Source: Cellulomonas sp. SLBN-39 (GTDB lineage: Bacteria > Actinomycetota > Actinomycetes > Actinomycetales > Cellulomonadaceae). From it: a DNA stretch of 64,000 nt. How positions within the stretch are numbered: the stretch's first letter is position 1; every line of letters begins with the position of its first letter. The stretch covers positions 992,001 to 1,056,000 of the forward strand of contig NZ_VFOA01000001.1 in assembly GCF_006715865.1 (NCBI RefSeq), read 5' to 3'. The position numbers were made by a program, and so were the translations under genes. Positions 33,179 to 41,631 of the stretch are shown here, in pieces. The notes beneath the pieces are model-generated. The model did no database searches, was not told the DNA's origin, and saw nothing but the letters and a program-made list of their open reading frames with translations.

Positions 33179-35164
33179 ATGACGACCGCGACCACGTACC
33201 CGTCCGACCCGCCGCTCGAGTGCGACGTCGTGATGAAGGGCGGCATCACGTCGGGCGTCGTCTACCCGCGCGCGGTGTGCGAGCTGGCCCGCACCTACCG
33301 GCTGCGGTCCGTGGGCGGCTCGTCGGCCGGGGCGATCGCCGCCGCCGCGGCCGCGGCCGCCGAGGTCGGGCGCAGCCACGGCGGGTTCGAGCTCCTCGAC
33401 GCCCTGCCCGACGAGCTCACGCGCACCGTCGGGCCCGACCGCGGCTCGGTGCTGCTGCACCTGTTCCAGCCGACGCGCGCGACCGCGGGCCTGCACCGGG
33501 TCCTCGTCGGCGGGATGCGCCCCGTCGACGCGCGGCCCGCAGGCAGCGCTGCACCCGTCCCGGCGCGCGGCCGCCGCACGCGACGCCGGCGTGCGCTGCT
33601 GGTCGTGCCGCACGCGGTCGGCCGCGCCTGGTCCCTCGCCCGCGCGGCGGCCCGCGGGTACCTCGGCTGGATGCTCGTGGGCGCCGTCCCGGGCGTCGCG
33701 GCCACGGCCCTGGCCTGGACCGCCGGCGGCGCGGCGCGCTGGTCCGGGGTCGTCGCCGGGGTGCTGCTCGTCGTCGTCGGCGCCGCCGTGGCGGTGCTGC
33801 TGGGCGTCGTCCGGTCCGTCGGGGCGATGACGGCGCAGGGCTACGGCATCTGCACCGGCATGCCGGGCGTGGACCACGGCGACGCGCCCGCGCTGACCCC
33901 GTGGCTCGCGCAGACCCTGCAACGGCTCGCCGGGCGAGCCGACGACGGCCCGCCGCTGACGTTCGGCGACCTGCGCGACCACGGCGTCGACCTGCGGATG
34001 ATGACGACGAACGTCACCGAGCACCGGCCGACGACCATGCCCTGGTCGGGGCAGGACCTCTACCTGGACCGCAGGGTGTGGGCCGGGCTGTTCCCGCCCG
34101 TCGTGCTGGACTGGCTCGTCGCGCACCCGCCGGCGGGCCTGGACCCGCTGACCGTCGCCGCCGCGGCCGACGCGGGCCTCGTGCCGCTGCCCGCCGGCGA
34201 CGACCTGCCCGTCGTCGTCGCCACCCGCATGAGCCTGAGCTTCCCCGGGCTGATCACCGCGGTGCCGCTCGTCCACGTCGACCGGCACGACGACGGGCAC
34301 GACGACGTCGCCCTGCGCCGCACCGTCGTCTGGTTCACCGACGGCGGCGTGTGCGCCAACCTGCCCGTGCACTTCTTCGACTCGCCGCTGGCCACCCGGC
34401 CGACGTTCGCGATCGACCTGCGCCCGTTCCCCGAGGGGCGGGGCCGGGCCGCCGACGAGCGGGAGAACACGTCGCTGCCGACCACGTGGGGCGAGAGCAC
34501 GCGGCTGCCGTTCCACCGGCTGCCCACGCGCGGGCTCGCGGGCATGGGGGCGTTCCTCGTGCAGGTCGTCGAGACCGCGCGCGGCTGGGTCGACGAGGGG
34601 CAGCTCGTCATGCCCGGCAACCGGGACCGCGTCGTCACGGTCTTCCAGGGCGAGGACGAGGGCGGCATGAACCTCGCGATGCCGCCGGCGACGGTCACGG
34701 CGCTCGCCGCCCGCGGCCGGGCCGGTGCCGAACGGCTCGTCGAGCGCTTCGCCGGCGACGACCCCGGGGCGGTGCCGGCGCCGGGGTGGCAGGTGCACCG
34801 CTGGGTGCGGCTGCGCACCGCGACGGCCGGGTTCGCGCAGTGGTCGGCGACGTTCGCGCACCAGTTCCGCGCGCACGCGGCTGGTGCCACGCCGTTCGAC
34901 GCGTGGGGCGACCCCGACCGGGACCCGCCCGTGCCCGACCTGGAGCGCGACCAGCGCCTGGACCTGCTCCTGCGCACCCGCGGGCTGCTGGACGTGGCCG
35001 ACGCGTGGGCCGACGCCCGGGTCACCGACTCCGCGCCGCGCCCCCGCTCGCGGCTGCGGCTCGTGCCGGACGACGCGTCCGCGGCGTCGACGGCACCCAC
35101 GCCCGGGCCCGCCCCGGCAGCCGGGGTCGACGCCGGAACGGGGACGGAGATGCCTCGGGCGTGA
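33179..35164 (+). CDS. Patatin-like phospholipase with internal membrane segments
   Basis: 661 aa. Patatin lipases use a Ser-Asp dyad. The oxyanion segment KGGITSGVVYP lies near residue 20, the nucleophile motif GGSSAG near 46, and the Asp in FTDGGVCANLPV near 385. Between nucleophile and Asp there is an insert with an Arg-rich stretch and two hydrophobic segments (YLGWMLVGAVPGVAATALAW and SGVVAGVLLVVVGAAVAVLLG) that could anchor the enzyme. An Ala/Pro-rich tail closes the protein. Start is the ATG after CGAGGGGG. It probably hydrolyses membrane lipids or storage esters; substrate unknown. Confidence 0.85.
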   Translation: MTTATTYPSDPPLECDVVMKGGITSGVVYPRAVCELARTYRLRSVGGSSAGAIAAAAAAAAEVGRSHGGFELLDALPDELTRTVGPDRGSVLLHLFQPTRATAGLHRVLVGGMRPVDARPAGSAAPVPARGRRTRRRRALLVVPHAVGRAWSLARAAARGYLGWMLVGAVPGVAATALAWTAGGAARWSGVVAGVLLVVVGAAVAVLLGVVRSVGAMTAQGYGICTGMPGVDHGDAPALTPWLAQTLQRLAGRADDGPPLTFGDLRDHGVDLRMMTTNVTEHRPTTMPWSGQDLYLDRRVWAGLFPPVVLDWLVAHPPAGLDPLTVAAAADAGLVPLPAGDDLPVVVATRMSLSFPGLITAVPLVHVDRHDDGHDDVALRRTVVWFTDGGVCANLPVHFFDSPLATRPTFAIDLRPFPEGRGRAADERENTSLPTTWGESTRLPFHRLPTRGLAGMGAFLVQVVETARGWVDEGQLVMPGNRDRVVTVFQGEDEGGMNLAMPPATVTALAARGRAGAERLVERFAGDDPGAVPAPGWQVHRWVRLRTATAGFAQWSATFAHQFRAHAAGATPFDAWGDPDRDPPVPDLERDQRLDLLLRTRGLLDVADAWADARVTDSAPRPRSRLRLVPDDASAASTAPTPGPAPAAGVDAGTGTEMPRA

Positions 35165-35184
35165 CGCCGGACGGGCGGGCCGGG

Positions 35185-35928
35185 TCAGCGCGTCCGCGCC
35201 CCGAGCATCGCGAGCACGTCGGAGTAGGTGCCGCGCTCCCGGGCGAAGCGCAGCGGGTGCACGTGCTCGACGAGGACCTGCGGCGGCGTCGGGTCCTGTG
35301 CCAGCAGCGACAACGACTCGGTCAGGAAGTCGTCGAGCGGCATGGCGTGCGGCGAGTCCTGCTGCCCCATGAGCCCCGTCCGCACGGCCGGCGGCGCGAG
35401 CTCGACGACCTCCAGCCGGCCCGCGGTCTGCACGCGCAGCGACTCGGTCCACGAGGCGAGCGCGGCCTTGGTCGCGCTGTACGTGGGCGTCACGGGCAGC
35501 GGCACGTACGCCAGGCCCGACGTCGTGGTCACCAGGGCGGCGCCGGGCCGGTCGAGCAGGTGCGGCACGAGCGCCGCGGCCAGGCGCAGCGGTCCGAGCA
35601 GGTTGGTGGCCACCGTGAGCTCGGCGGTCGCGAGGTCGTCGCCCGTGGTCAGGTCCTCGGGCAGCATGACGCCCGCGTTGAGCAGGACGGTGTCGAGCGC
35701 CGGGAACCGCTCGAGGAGCTCGGCGACCGCGGACGCGACCGACGCCGGGTCGGTGACGTCGAGGGTGAGCGGGTGGATGCGGGGGTGGGCGGCGACCTCG
35801 GCGAGCAGGTCGGCGCGACGCCCGGCGGCGACGACGGTGCTGCCGGCGTCGGCCAGGCGCTCGGCCAGGCCGCGGCCGATGCCGGAGGTCGCGCCGGTGA
35901 GGAGGACGGTGCGGGAGGTGAGATCCAT
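35185..35928 (-). CDS. Short-chain dehydrogenase/reductase
   Basis: 247 aa. Rossmann fold with TGATSGIG cofactor motif (about 11-18), LNAGVMLPED, the catalytic Ser in TTTSGLAYVP, and YSATK (Tyr/Lys). It resembles DltE-like oxidoreductases that act on unknown alcohols or ketones with NAD(P)H. It is divergent from an XRE-family regulator, a common pairing in actinobacteria in which the regulator represses the dehydrogenase. A palindrome lies between them. Confidence 0.9.
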   Translation of the reverse strand: MDLTSRTVLLTGATSGIGRGLAERLADAGSTVVAAGRRADLLAEVAAHPRIHPLTLDVTDPASVASAVAELLERFPALDTVLLNAGVMLPEDLTTGDDLATAELTVATNLLGPLRLAAALVPHLLDRPGAALVTTTSGLAYVPLPVTPTYSATKAALASWTESLRVQTAGRLEVVELAPPAVRTGLMGQQDSPHAMPLDDFLTESLSLLAQDPTPPQVLVEHVHPLRFARERGTYSDVLAMLGARTR

Positions 35929-35976
35929 GCCGACCACGCTGCGCCCGTCCCGCCGGCCCGACCAGAGCCGCGTCGA

Positions 35977-35999
35977 TCCAGGGACCGCCGCTCCCTGGA
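35977..35999. promoter_or_regulatory. Operator-like palindrome between SDR and XRE genes
   Basis: TCCAGGGA-N7-TCCCTGGA, perfect 8-bp arms 15 bp apart centre to centre, centred about 60 bp before the SDR start and 43 bp before the regulator. It is the probable binding site of the adjacent regulator. Confidence 0.6.
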
Positions 36000-36030
36000 C
36001 GCCGGGACGCGACCGCCGCACGCTGGGGGC

Positions 36031-36867
36031 ATGGACCGCCCCGGGCTCGCCGACTTCCTGCGCACGCGGCGCGCGGGGCTGACGCCCGGCGACGTCGGCC
36101 TGGCCGACGGCCCGCGCCGACGGACCCCGGGGCTGCGCCGCGAGGAGGTCGCCGCCCGCGCCGGCATGTCGACCGACTACCTGTCCCGCCTGGAGCAGCG
36201 GCGCGGCCCGCAACCGTCGGAGCAGCTGCTCGGCGCGCTGGCCCGCGCCCTGCACCTCGACCTCGACGCGCGCGACCACCTGTTCCGCCTGGCCGGCCAC
36301 CGGCCGCCGCCGCGCGGGCACCGCGCCGACCACGTGCCGCCCGCGGTGCTGCGGGTGCTCGACCGCCTGGAGGACACCCCGGCGATGGTCGTCACCGACC
36401 TCGCCGAGGCCGTCGTGCAGAACCGCCTCGCCGTCGCCCTGGTCGGCGACGAGGCGTCGATGACGGGGATGCGGCGCAGCCAGTACTACCGGTGGTTCGC
36501 GGAGCCGGCGACCGAGCGCGCGCTCTACCCGCCGCAGGACCACGCGACGCAGTCCCGGACCCTCGCCGCAGGGCTGCGCACCGCGCTGACCTCGGAGAGC
36601 AGCGGCACGCAGGCGCGCGCGATCGTCGAGCGGCTCACCGCGACGTCACCCGAGTTCGTCGAGGTGTGGGCCGCGCACGAGGTCGGCCGGCCGCCGTCGC
36701 GCCGCAAGACCCTGCTGCACCCGCACGTCGGCGCGGTCGAGGTCGACTGCCAGTTCCTCTACACCGAGAACGCCGCGCAGGCGCTGCTCGTGTTCACCGG
36801 TGTGAGCGCTGCCGATGCCGACCGCCTGCGCCTGCTCGACTCCCTCGACGCCCCCGCACCCCGCTGA
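36031..36867 (+). CDS. XRE-family regulator with MmyB-like ligand-binding domain
   Basis: 278 aa. The N-terminal helix-turn-helix is preceded by the typical RRRTPGLRREEVAARAGMSTDYLSRLEQ segment (about 30-58). The C-terminal domain (PPAVLRVLDRLEDTPAMVVTD to LLVFTGVSAADADRL) is of the MmyB-like type thought to bind a small hydrophobic ligand. Divergent from the SDR gene with 102 bp between starts, it probably represses it and itself through the palindrome there. Confidence 0.88.
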   Translation: MDRPGLADFLRTRRAGLTPGDVGLADGPRRRTPGLRREEVAARAGMSTDYLSRLEQRRGPQPSEQLLGALARALHLDLDARDHLFRLAGHRPPPRGHRADHVPPAVLRVLDRLEDTPAMVVTDLAEAVVQNRLAVALVGDEASMTGMRRSQYYRWFAEPATERALYPPQDHATQSRTLAAGLRTALTSESSGTQARAIVERLTATSPEFVEVWAAHEVGRPPSRRKTLLHPHVGAVEVDCQFLYTENAAQALLVFTGVSAADADRLRLLDSLDAPAPR

Positions 36868-36921
36868 CGTCCGGGCCGATGGTCCCGGACGGCCCCGTCG
36901 CGACGCGCGCACGCCACCGCC

Positions 36922-36940
36922 TTCATCGGCTCTTCATCGT
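36922..36940. promoter_or_regulatory. Operator-like direct repeat (11-bp period) before the five-TM gene
   Basis: TTCATCG at 36922 and again at 36933, followed by T. The same element, with one change, occurs between the adjacent response regulator and the DUF305 gene (39573). OmpR-family regulators bind such tandem repeats. Confidence 0.55.
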
Positions 36941-37015
36941 TCCGCAGGGACGGCTCAGCAGGCCCGCCGGACCGTGAGGTGGTGCCGGAACGCCCGGCGC
37001 ACCGAGGAGGCCGAG

Positions 37016-37693
37016 ATGACCACCACCGCACCGTCCGCGCCGGGCACCGCCCCGCACCCCGCGCCGCACCGCGCCGACCCGGGGACCACGGCCCGTGCCG
37101 CGGCCCTCGCCGTCGCCCTGCTCGTGGTCGTCGGCGTGGCGCTCGCCCTGCCCGTCTGGCCGGCGGGCGAGGACATGGGCTCGACGCACTACATGGGCCT
37201 CCTGGCGGACAACCAGCCGTGGAACCTGCTGCTGTTCATGGCCGTCCCGGTGGTCCTGGCCGAGACCCTCGCCGTCACGGAGCTCGCCGTCCTCTTCCGG
37301 CCCGGCGTGCCTCGCGCGGTCGCCGCGCTCAACCGGTACGCCGGGCTCGTCGCGGGCGTCTACTTCGTCGGGGTCGTCGTCTACCTCCTGCGCCACGCGG
37401 TCGTCCCGCTCACGGTGGGCGGGGGCTGGCGCGGCTGGGTCGACGTGGTGGCGGTGGGTGCGTACCTGCTGGGGGTGGTGCCGCTGCTCGGCATCACGCT
37501 GCTCGAGTCGCGCGTCGTCGGCGCCGGGTGGGACGGGCGCCGGCGCCTGGCCGTGCACGCCACGCTCGTCGGGGTGTTCCTCGTCGTGGCGCACGTCGCG
37601 ATGATCGCGGGCATGGTCGACCCGGCCGTAGCCGGCTGGGAGCCGACGCACCTGATGGACGACGGCGCGACGATGCCCGGCATGACGCACTGA
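37016..37693 (+). CDS. Five-TM membrane protein (possibly DUF6803)
   Basis: 225 aa. A Pro/His-rich N-terminus is followed by five membrane helices. The THYMGLLADNQPWNLLLFMAVPVVLAETLAVTEL region and a YLLRHAVVPLT region are, as I recall, characteristic of DUF6803 proteins, which often occur beside DUF305 genes. The tail DDGATMPGMTH is Met/His-rich, as in metal-handling proteins. GAGGAGG precedes the ATG. Upstream TTCATCG repeats suggest control by the neighbouring two-component system. Transport or metal role is inference. Confidence 0.65.
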   Translation: MTTTAPSAPGTAPHPAPHRADPGTTARAAALAVALLVVVGVALALPVWPAGEDMGSTHYMGLLADNQPWNLLLFMAVPVVLAETLAVTELAVLFRPGVPRAVAALNRYAGLVAGVYFVGVVVYLLRHAVVPLTVGGGWRGWVDVVAVGAYLLGVVPLLGITLLESRVVGAGWDGRRRLAVHATLVGVFLVVAHVAMIAGMVDPAVAGWEPTHLMDDGATMPGMTH

Positions 37694-37708
37694 CCACCGG
37701 CCGGGGGC

Positions 37709-38812
37709 TCAGGCGGTGGGCAGCGTGAGGGTGAACGTCGATCCCCAGCCCGGCCCCGGGCTGGACGCGACGAGGTCGCCGCCGTGCGCGAGCGCGAGCG
37801 CCCGGCTGATCGCCAGCCCGATGCCGGCACCGCCGCGGCCCCGGTCCCGCGCGGTGTCGACGCGGTAGAACCGCTCGAAGACGTGCGGCAGGTGGGCCGC
37901 ACCGATGCCCTCGCCGGTGTCCGCGACGTCGATCGCGACCGTGCCGTCGCCCGGCCGGGCGGACAGCGTGACCGCGCCCCCGGCGGGCGTGTGCCGCACG
38001 GCGTTGGTCAGGAGGTTGTCCAGCACCTGCGCGGCACGTGTGCGGTCGGCCAGGACGGGCGGCACGCCGGTGGCGGGCACGACGACGACCGCGACCCCCG
38101 CGGCGGCTGCCCGCTCCCGGACCGCGGCCGCCGCGGCGTCGAGCAGCTCCGCGGGCGCCACCGGACCCCGGTCGAGCGTCACGTCGCCGGCCTCGGCGCG
38201 GGTGACCGCCGCGAGGTCCTCCGCGAGCCGGGTCAGCCGCACCGTCTGCTCGCGCAGCACCGCGATCGTCGCGGCGTCCATCGTCTGCACGCCGTCCTCG
38301 ACGGCCTCCACGTACCCGGCGAGCGTGGCGACGGGCGTGCGGAGCTCGTGGGCGACGTCCGCGAGCAGGCGGGCGCGCAGCCGGTCGGCCTCGTGCAGGC
38401 GGTCGCCCATCGTGTTGAACGAGGCCGCGAGGTCGTCGAACTCCCGCCCGAGGCCCGGCGCGGGGACCCGGTGGGCGTAGTCGCCCGCCCCCACCCGGGC
38501 CGCGGCGTCGGACACCGCCGCGAGCGACCGCCCGATCCGTCGCGCCAGCACGAGGCTGACGGCCGCGGACGCCAGCGCCGCCGCAGCGGTCGCGAGCGCG
38601 AGCGAGACGGTGCTGGCGTCACGGAACGCCTCCTCCGCGTGCAGCACGGCGGCGTCGTGGTCGCCCACGCCGGCCCGCACCATGTGCTCGTGGAAGAGGC
38701 CCGGCCCGATGACGGACGCGACGAGCCAGGCCGTGAGCGCGCCGGTGGCGAGCACCACGACGATCGCGCCGAGGAGCCGGGCCACGAGGCCGCGCGTCGC
38801 CCCCGGCCTCAC
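37709..38812 (-). CDS. OmpR-partner sensor histidine kinase
   Basis: 367 aa. Two membrane helices (about 8-32 and 65-88) border a short extracytoplasmic loop with several His (GLFHEHMVRAGVGDHDAAVLHAEEAF), possibly a metal or pH sensor. HAMP (RRIGRSLAAVSDAAARVGAGDY), HisKA with LLADVAHELRTPVATL and HATPase with DNLLTNAVRHTP, DTGEGIG and GAGIGLAISRA follow. All catalytic boxes are intact. The GTG start overlaps the response-regulator stop (GTGA). Confidence 0.93.
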   Translation of the reverse strand: MRPGATRGLVARLLGAIVVVLATGALTAWLVASVIGPGLFHEHMVRAGVGDHDAAVLHAEEAFRDASTVSLALATAAAALASAAVSLVLARRIGRSLAAVSDAAARVGAGDYAHRVPAPGLGREFDDLAASFNTMGDRLHEADRLRARLLADVAHELRTPVATLAGYVEAVEDGVQTMDAATIAVLREQTVRLTRLAEDLAAVTRAEAGDVTLDRGPVAPAELLDAAAAAVRERAAAAGVAVVVVPATGVPPVLADRTRAAQVLDNLLTNAVRHTPAGGAVTLSARPGDGTVAIDVADTGEGIGAAHLPHVFERFYRVDTARDRGRGGAGIGLAISRALALAHGGDLVASSPGPGWGSTFTLTLPTA

Positions 38813-39540
38813 GCGCCCGTGCCGATCCGGTAGCCGACCCCGCGCACGGTCCGGACGAACCGCTGGGCCTCGGCCGTGTCGCCGAGCTTGCGCCGCACGT
38901 GCAGCACGTGGACGTCGACGAGGTGGTCGTCCCCGACCCAGCCCGGGCCCCAGACGGCGTCGATGAGCGCGCGCCGGGTCAGGACCCGTTCCGGGCGGGC
39001 CGCGAGCGCGGCGAGCACGTCCAGCTCGGTGCGGGTCAGCGGCACGGGTGCGCCGTCGAGGTGGACCTCGCGGGCGTCGACGTCGATCCGCAGCGGCCCG
39101 ACCTCGAGCACGGTGCCGCCGCGGGCCGGCGCGAGCGTCACGTCGCGGCGGGGCCGGCGCATGAGCGCGCCGACGCGGGCCACGAGCTCGCGGGGGCTGA
39201 ACGGCTTCGTCATGTAGTCGTCGGCCCCGACGGACAGCCCGACGAGCGTGTCGACCTCGTCGGCGCGGGCGGTGAGCATGACGACGTAGCAGTCGGAGAA
39301 CGTGCGCAGGCGCCGGCAGACCTCGACGCCGTCGAGCCCGGGCAGGCCCAGGTCCAGCACGACGAGGTCCGGGTCGACGTCGCGCAGCACGTCGACGGCC
39401 TGCAGACCGTCGTGGCACACGACGGTCTCGAACCCGTCGCGCTCGAGGTACCCCGCGACGAGCCGCGCGAGGGCCTGCTCGTCGTCGACGACGACGGCCC
39501 GGCGGTCGGGGACGGTCTGCGGGGCGGTCACGTCCCCCAT
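38809..39540 (-). CDS. OmpR/PhoB-family response regulator
   Basis: 243 aa. Receiver domain with acidic pocket VVVDDEQ, phosphoacceptor Asp in LVVLDLGLPG, Thr in VVMLTARAD and Lys in TKPFS. A winged-helix effector follows (LTRTELDVLAALAARPERVLTR; VHVLHVRRKLG; VRTVRGVGYRIG). It is coupled to its kinase. Repeats at 39573, in its own promoter and that of the DUF305 gene, and at 36922 are its likely binding sites. Confidence 0.94.
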   Translation of the reverse strand: MGDVTAPQTVPDRRAVVVDDEQALARLVAGYLERDGFETVVCHDGLQAVDVLRDVDPDLVVLDLGLPGLDGVEVCRRLRTFSDCYVVMLTARADEVDTLVGLSVGADDYMTKPFSPRELVARVGALMRRPRRDVTLAPARGGTVLEVGPLRIDVDAREVHLDGAPVPLTRTELDVLAALAARPERVLTRRALIDAVWGPGWVGDDHLVDVHVLHVRRKLGDTAEAQRFVRTVRGVGYRIGTGA

Positions 39541-39572
39541 CGTGCGGCCCGCGCGGGCCGGGGCGCGCGATC

Positions 39573-39591
39573 TTCATCGAACCTTGATCGT
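39573..39591. promoter_or_regulatory. Operator-like direct repeat between response regulator and DUF305 genes
   Basis: TTCATCG at 39573 and TTGATCG at 39584, 11 bp apart and followed by T. The element matches the one at 36922 in spacing and in the flanking CTT and CCGC. Confidence 0.55.
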
Positions 39592-39678
39592 CCGCCGACC
39601 GGACGCGCGGGCAGGTGGCCGCAGGCTGGAGGTGCGGACGGGACCGACGTCCCGCCCCCGACCCGAAGGAGCCCGATC

Positions 39679-40281
39679 GTGACCAGGACCCGCCTGCGCA
39701 CCGCCGGTGCCGCGACCGCGCTGACGCTCGCCCTGCTGCTCACCGGCTGCGCGGGGCAGAGCGGCACCGACCCCGGCGCGGCGCCCGCCGCGTCGGCCGA
39801 CGCCGCCGGTGTGAACGAGACCGACGTGTGGTTCGCGCAGATGATGATCGTCCACCACGAGGGCGCGGTGGAGATGGCGGAGCTGGCGGTCGAGGACGCC
39901 ACGACCGACGAGGTCCGGGAGCTCGCCGAGCGCATCCGGGACGCGCAGGGCCCCGAGATCGAGCTCATGCAGGGGTGGCTCGACGCGTGGGGCGAGCCCG
40001 GGCCGGCCGGCATGGACCACGGCGGCATGGACCACGGCGGGATGGACATGGAGGGCATGGACCAGCAGGAGGCCATGGCGTCGCTGGAGGGCCTCGACGG
40101 CCTCGACGTCGACCGGAGCTTCCTCGACCTGATGATCGCCCACCACCGGGGCGCGGTCGAGATGTCCGAGGTCGAGCTCGCCGACGGCTCCGACCCGGCC
40201 GCCCTGGACCTGGCGGAGCAGATCATCGAGGACCAGGAGGCCGAGATCGCGGAGATGGAGGACCTGCTGCGTGGCCTGTGA
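39679..40281 (+). CDS. DUF305 lipoprotein
   Basis: 200 aa. Signal peptide with lipobox LLTGC, then two ferritin-like DUF305 helical repeats marked MMIVHHEGAVEMAE and LMIAHHRGAVEMSE. They are joined by a Met/His/Gly linker (GMDHGGMDHGGMDMEGMDQQ) typical of copper-binding segments. DUF305 proteins are extracytoplasmic and often linked to copper or other metal stress; the exact role is unknown. The GTG has GAAGGAG seven bases upstream. It is divergent from the two-component genes and shares their repeat. Confidence 0.9.
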   Translation: MTRTRLRTAGAATALTLALLLTGCAGQSGTDPGAAPAASADAAGVNETDVWFAQMMIVHHEGAVEMAELAVEDATTDEVRELAERIRDAQGPEIELMQGWLDAWGEPGPAGMDHGGMDHGGMDMEGMDQQEAMASLEGLDGLDVDRSFLDLMIAHHRGAVEMSEVELADGSDPAALDLAEQIIEDQEAEIAEMEDLLRGL

Positions 40282-40317
40282 CCGCAGCGCGGGCCCGGCG
40301 CCCGCGCCCGGAGGCCG

Positions 40318-40323
40318 TAGTGT
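40318..40323 (+). promoter_or_regulatory. -10 element of a leaderless promoter
   Basis: TAGTGT six bases before the GTG at 40330, with no ribosome-binding site. Confidence 0.4.
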
Positions 40324-40329
40324 CGCCCG

Positions 40330-40731
40330 GTGCCAGCGGACGTGAGCCCCACCGAGACGACCCCCGGGCTGACCGCGTGCCGGCTGTGCGCGGGCGAGAC
40401 CCTCGAGGGCCGTGACCCGCTGCCCGGCGGGCAGGCGGCACGGCTGCGCGCCGTCGCGGACGCGGGTGCCGCGCGGCTGACGTTCGTCGACTGCCTCGAC
40501 GAGTGCGAGCGAGGCGACGTCGTGGTGGCCCGCCCGTCCCCCGCCTGCCGGCGCTCCGGCGCGCGCCCGGTGTGGTTCGAGCAGCTCGCCGGCGACGCCG
40601 CCACCGCCGACCTCGACGGCTGGCTGCGCGCGGGCGGCCCGGGCGCGTCCCCGCTGCCCCCCACGCTCGCCCCGCTCGTCATCACCCGCGCCGCCGCGAC
40701 GGCCGACGAGGGCCTGCCGGCCGAGCCCTGA
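40330..40731 (+). CDS. Thioredoxin-like (2Fe-2S) ferredoxin-fold protein
   Basis: 133 aa. CRLCAGETLEG near residue 17, CLDECERGDVVVARPS near 55, and a following PACRRSG place four to five Cys in the order seen in small thioredoxin-like [2Fe-2S] ferredoxins (C-x2-C ... C-x3-C then VVV). Cluster binding is inferred from spacing. No redox partner is adjacent. Confidence 0.6.
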   Translation: MPADVSPTETTPGLTACRLCAGETLEGRDPLPGGQAARLRAVADAGAARLTFVDCLDECERGDVVVARPSPACRRSGARPVWFEQLAGDAATADLDGWLRAGGPGASPLPPTLAPLVITRAAATADEGLPAEP

Positions 40732-40788
40732 CCGGGCGCGCCGCCGACCCTCCCGGCACGGCAGGGGACGGCGCGGCACGATGCAGCG

Positions 40789-41514
40789 GTGAGCACCGGA
40801 CCTGCCGCCCGCTTCCCGACCACGGTCGACGAGGTCGCGGCGGGCCTGCGATCGGCCCGGACCGCCACGTTCGAGCGAGCCGTCGCCGCGGCGGTCGGGC
40901 TCGGCGCCGAGGGTGACCGCGTGCTGGCCGAGCTGGACGATCTGCGTGGCTGGCGGGCCGTCACCGTGACCGCGGCTCTCGGCGACGTCGACGGACCGCA
41001 CGGGGGCCAGGTGCTGCGACGCCGGGTCGCCGCCCGTGGTCCCGGCACCAGCGACGTCCGCTGCGCCGCGCTCCTCGCCCTCACCAAGCGCCGCGAGGAC
41101 GGCGTGGACGCCTTGCTCGCCGACGCGCTCGACGACCCGGACCACGCCGTGCGGGAGTACGCGCTGATCGGCCTCGCCGCCGTCGGCAACGACCGCTGCT
41201 GGGACGACGTGCTCCGGCGCCTGTCCGCCACGCTCTCCCGCGTGCGCACGACCGTCCGGGGCGACGACCTCTCCCCCGTCATCACAGCCCTCGCCTACCT
41301 CCTGCGCCACGCGCACGACGACCGCGCGCGCGTCGAGGTGGTCGCCGGACTGCTGCGACGTCGGCTGGACCGCCTGGACGAGGGCGAGCGGCAGTGGCTC
41401 GACGCTCACTGGCCCGCCGTCACGTCCGGGGCCGCGTCCGCGCTCCCCGACACGACGGCGATGCACGAGAGCGTCCTGCGCGACCCGCTCCTCTCCCGCG
41501 CCGGCGCGCGATGA
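40789..41514 (+). CDS. HEAT-repeat-like protein
   Basis: 241 aa. Helical repeats such as SDVRCAALLALTKRREDGVDALLADALDDPDHAVREYALIGLAAVG (cited in part: DHAVREYALIGLAAVG) match HEAT/PBS-lyase type scaffolds. No signal peptide or enzyme motif is seen. HEAT proteins act as binding platforms; the partner is unknown. The start is a GTG with CACGAT six bases before, a weak leaderless-type element. Confidence 0.65.
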   Translation: MSTGPAARFPTTVDEVAAGLRSARTATFERAVAAAVGLGAEGDRVLAELDDLRGWRAVTVTAALGDVDGPHGGQVLRRRVAARGPGTSDVRCAALLALTKRREDGVDALLADALDDPDHAVREYALIGLAAVGNDRCWDDVLRRLSATLSRVRTTVRGDDLSPVITALAYLLRHAHDDRARVEVVAGLLRRRLDRLDEGERQWLDAHWPAVTSGAASALPDTTAMHESVLRDPLLSRAGAR

Positions 41515-41566
41515 CACCGGCCCGCGCCGCCTGCGCCGGATGAAGTCCTCGGAGTACCGACGATGC

Positions 41567-41595
41567 GTGACACGTCGATATCGATCGCTTAACCT
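41567..41595 (+). promoter_or_regulatory. hipBA promoter with a palindrome in the spacer
   Basis: GTGACA, then 17 bp, then TAACCT (41590-41595) form a good sigma-70-like promoter about 37 bases before hipB. The spacer contains the perfect 10-bp palindrome TCGATATCGA (41575-41584), a candidate HipB site for autorepression. Confidence 0.55.
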
Positions 41596-41631
41596 GGCTC
41601 AGAGATCACTCTTGATGCTTAAGGGGCACCC

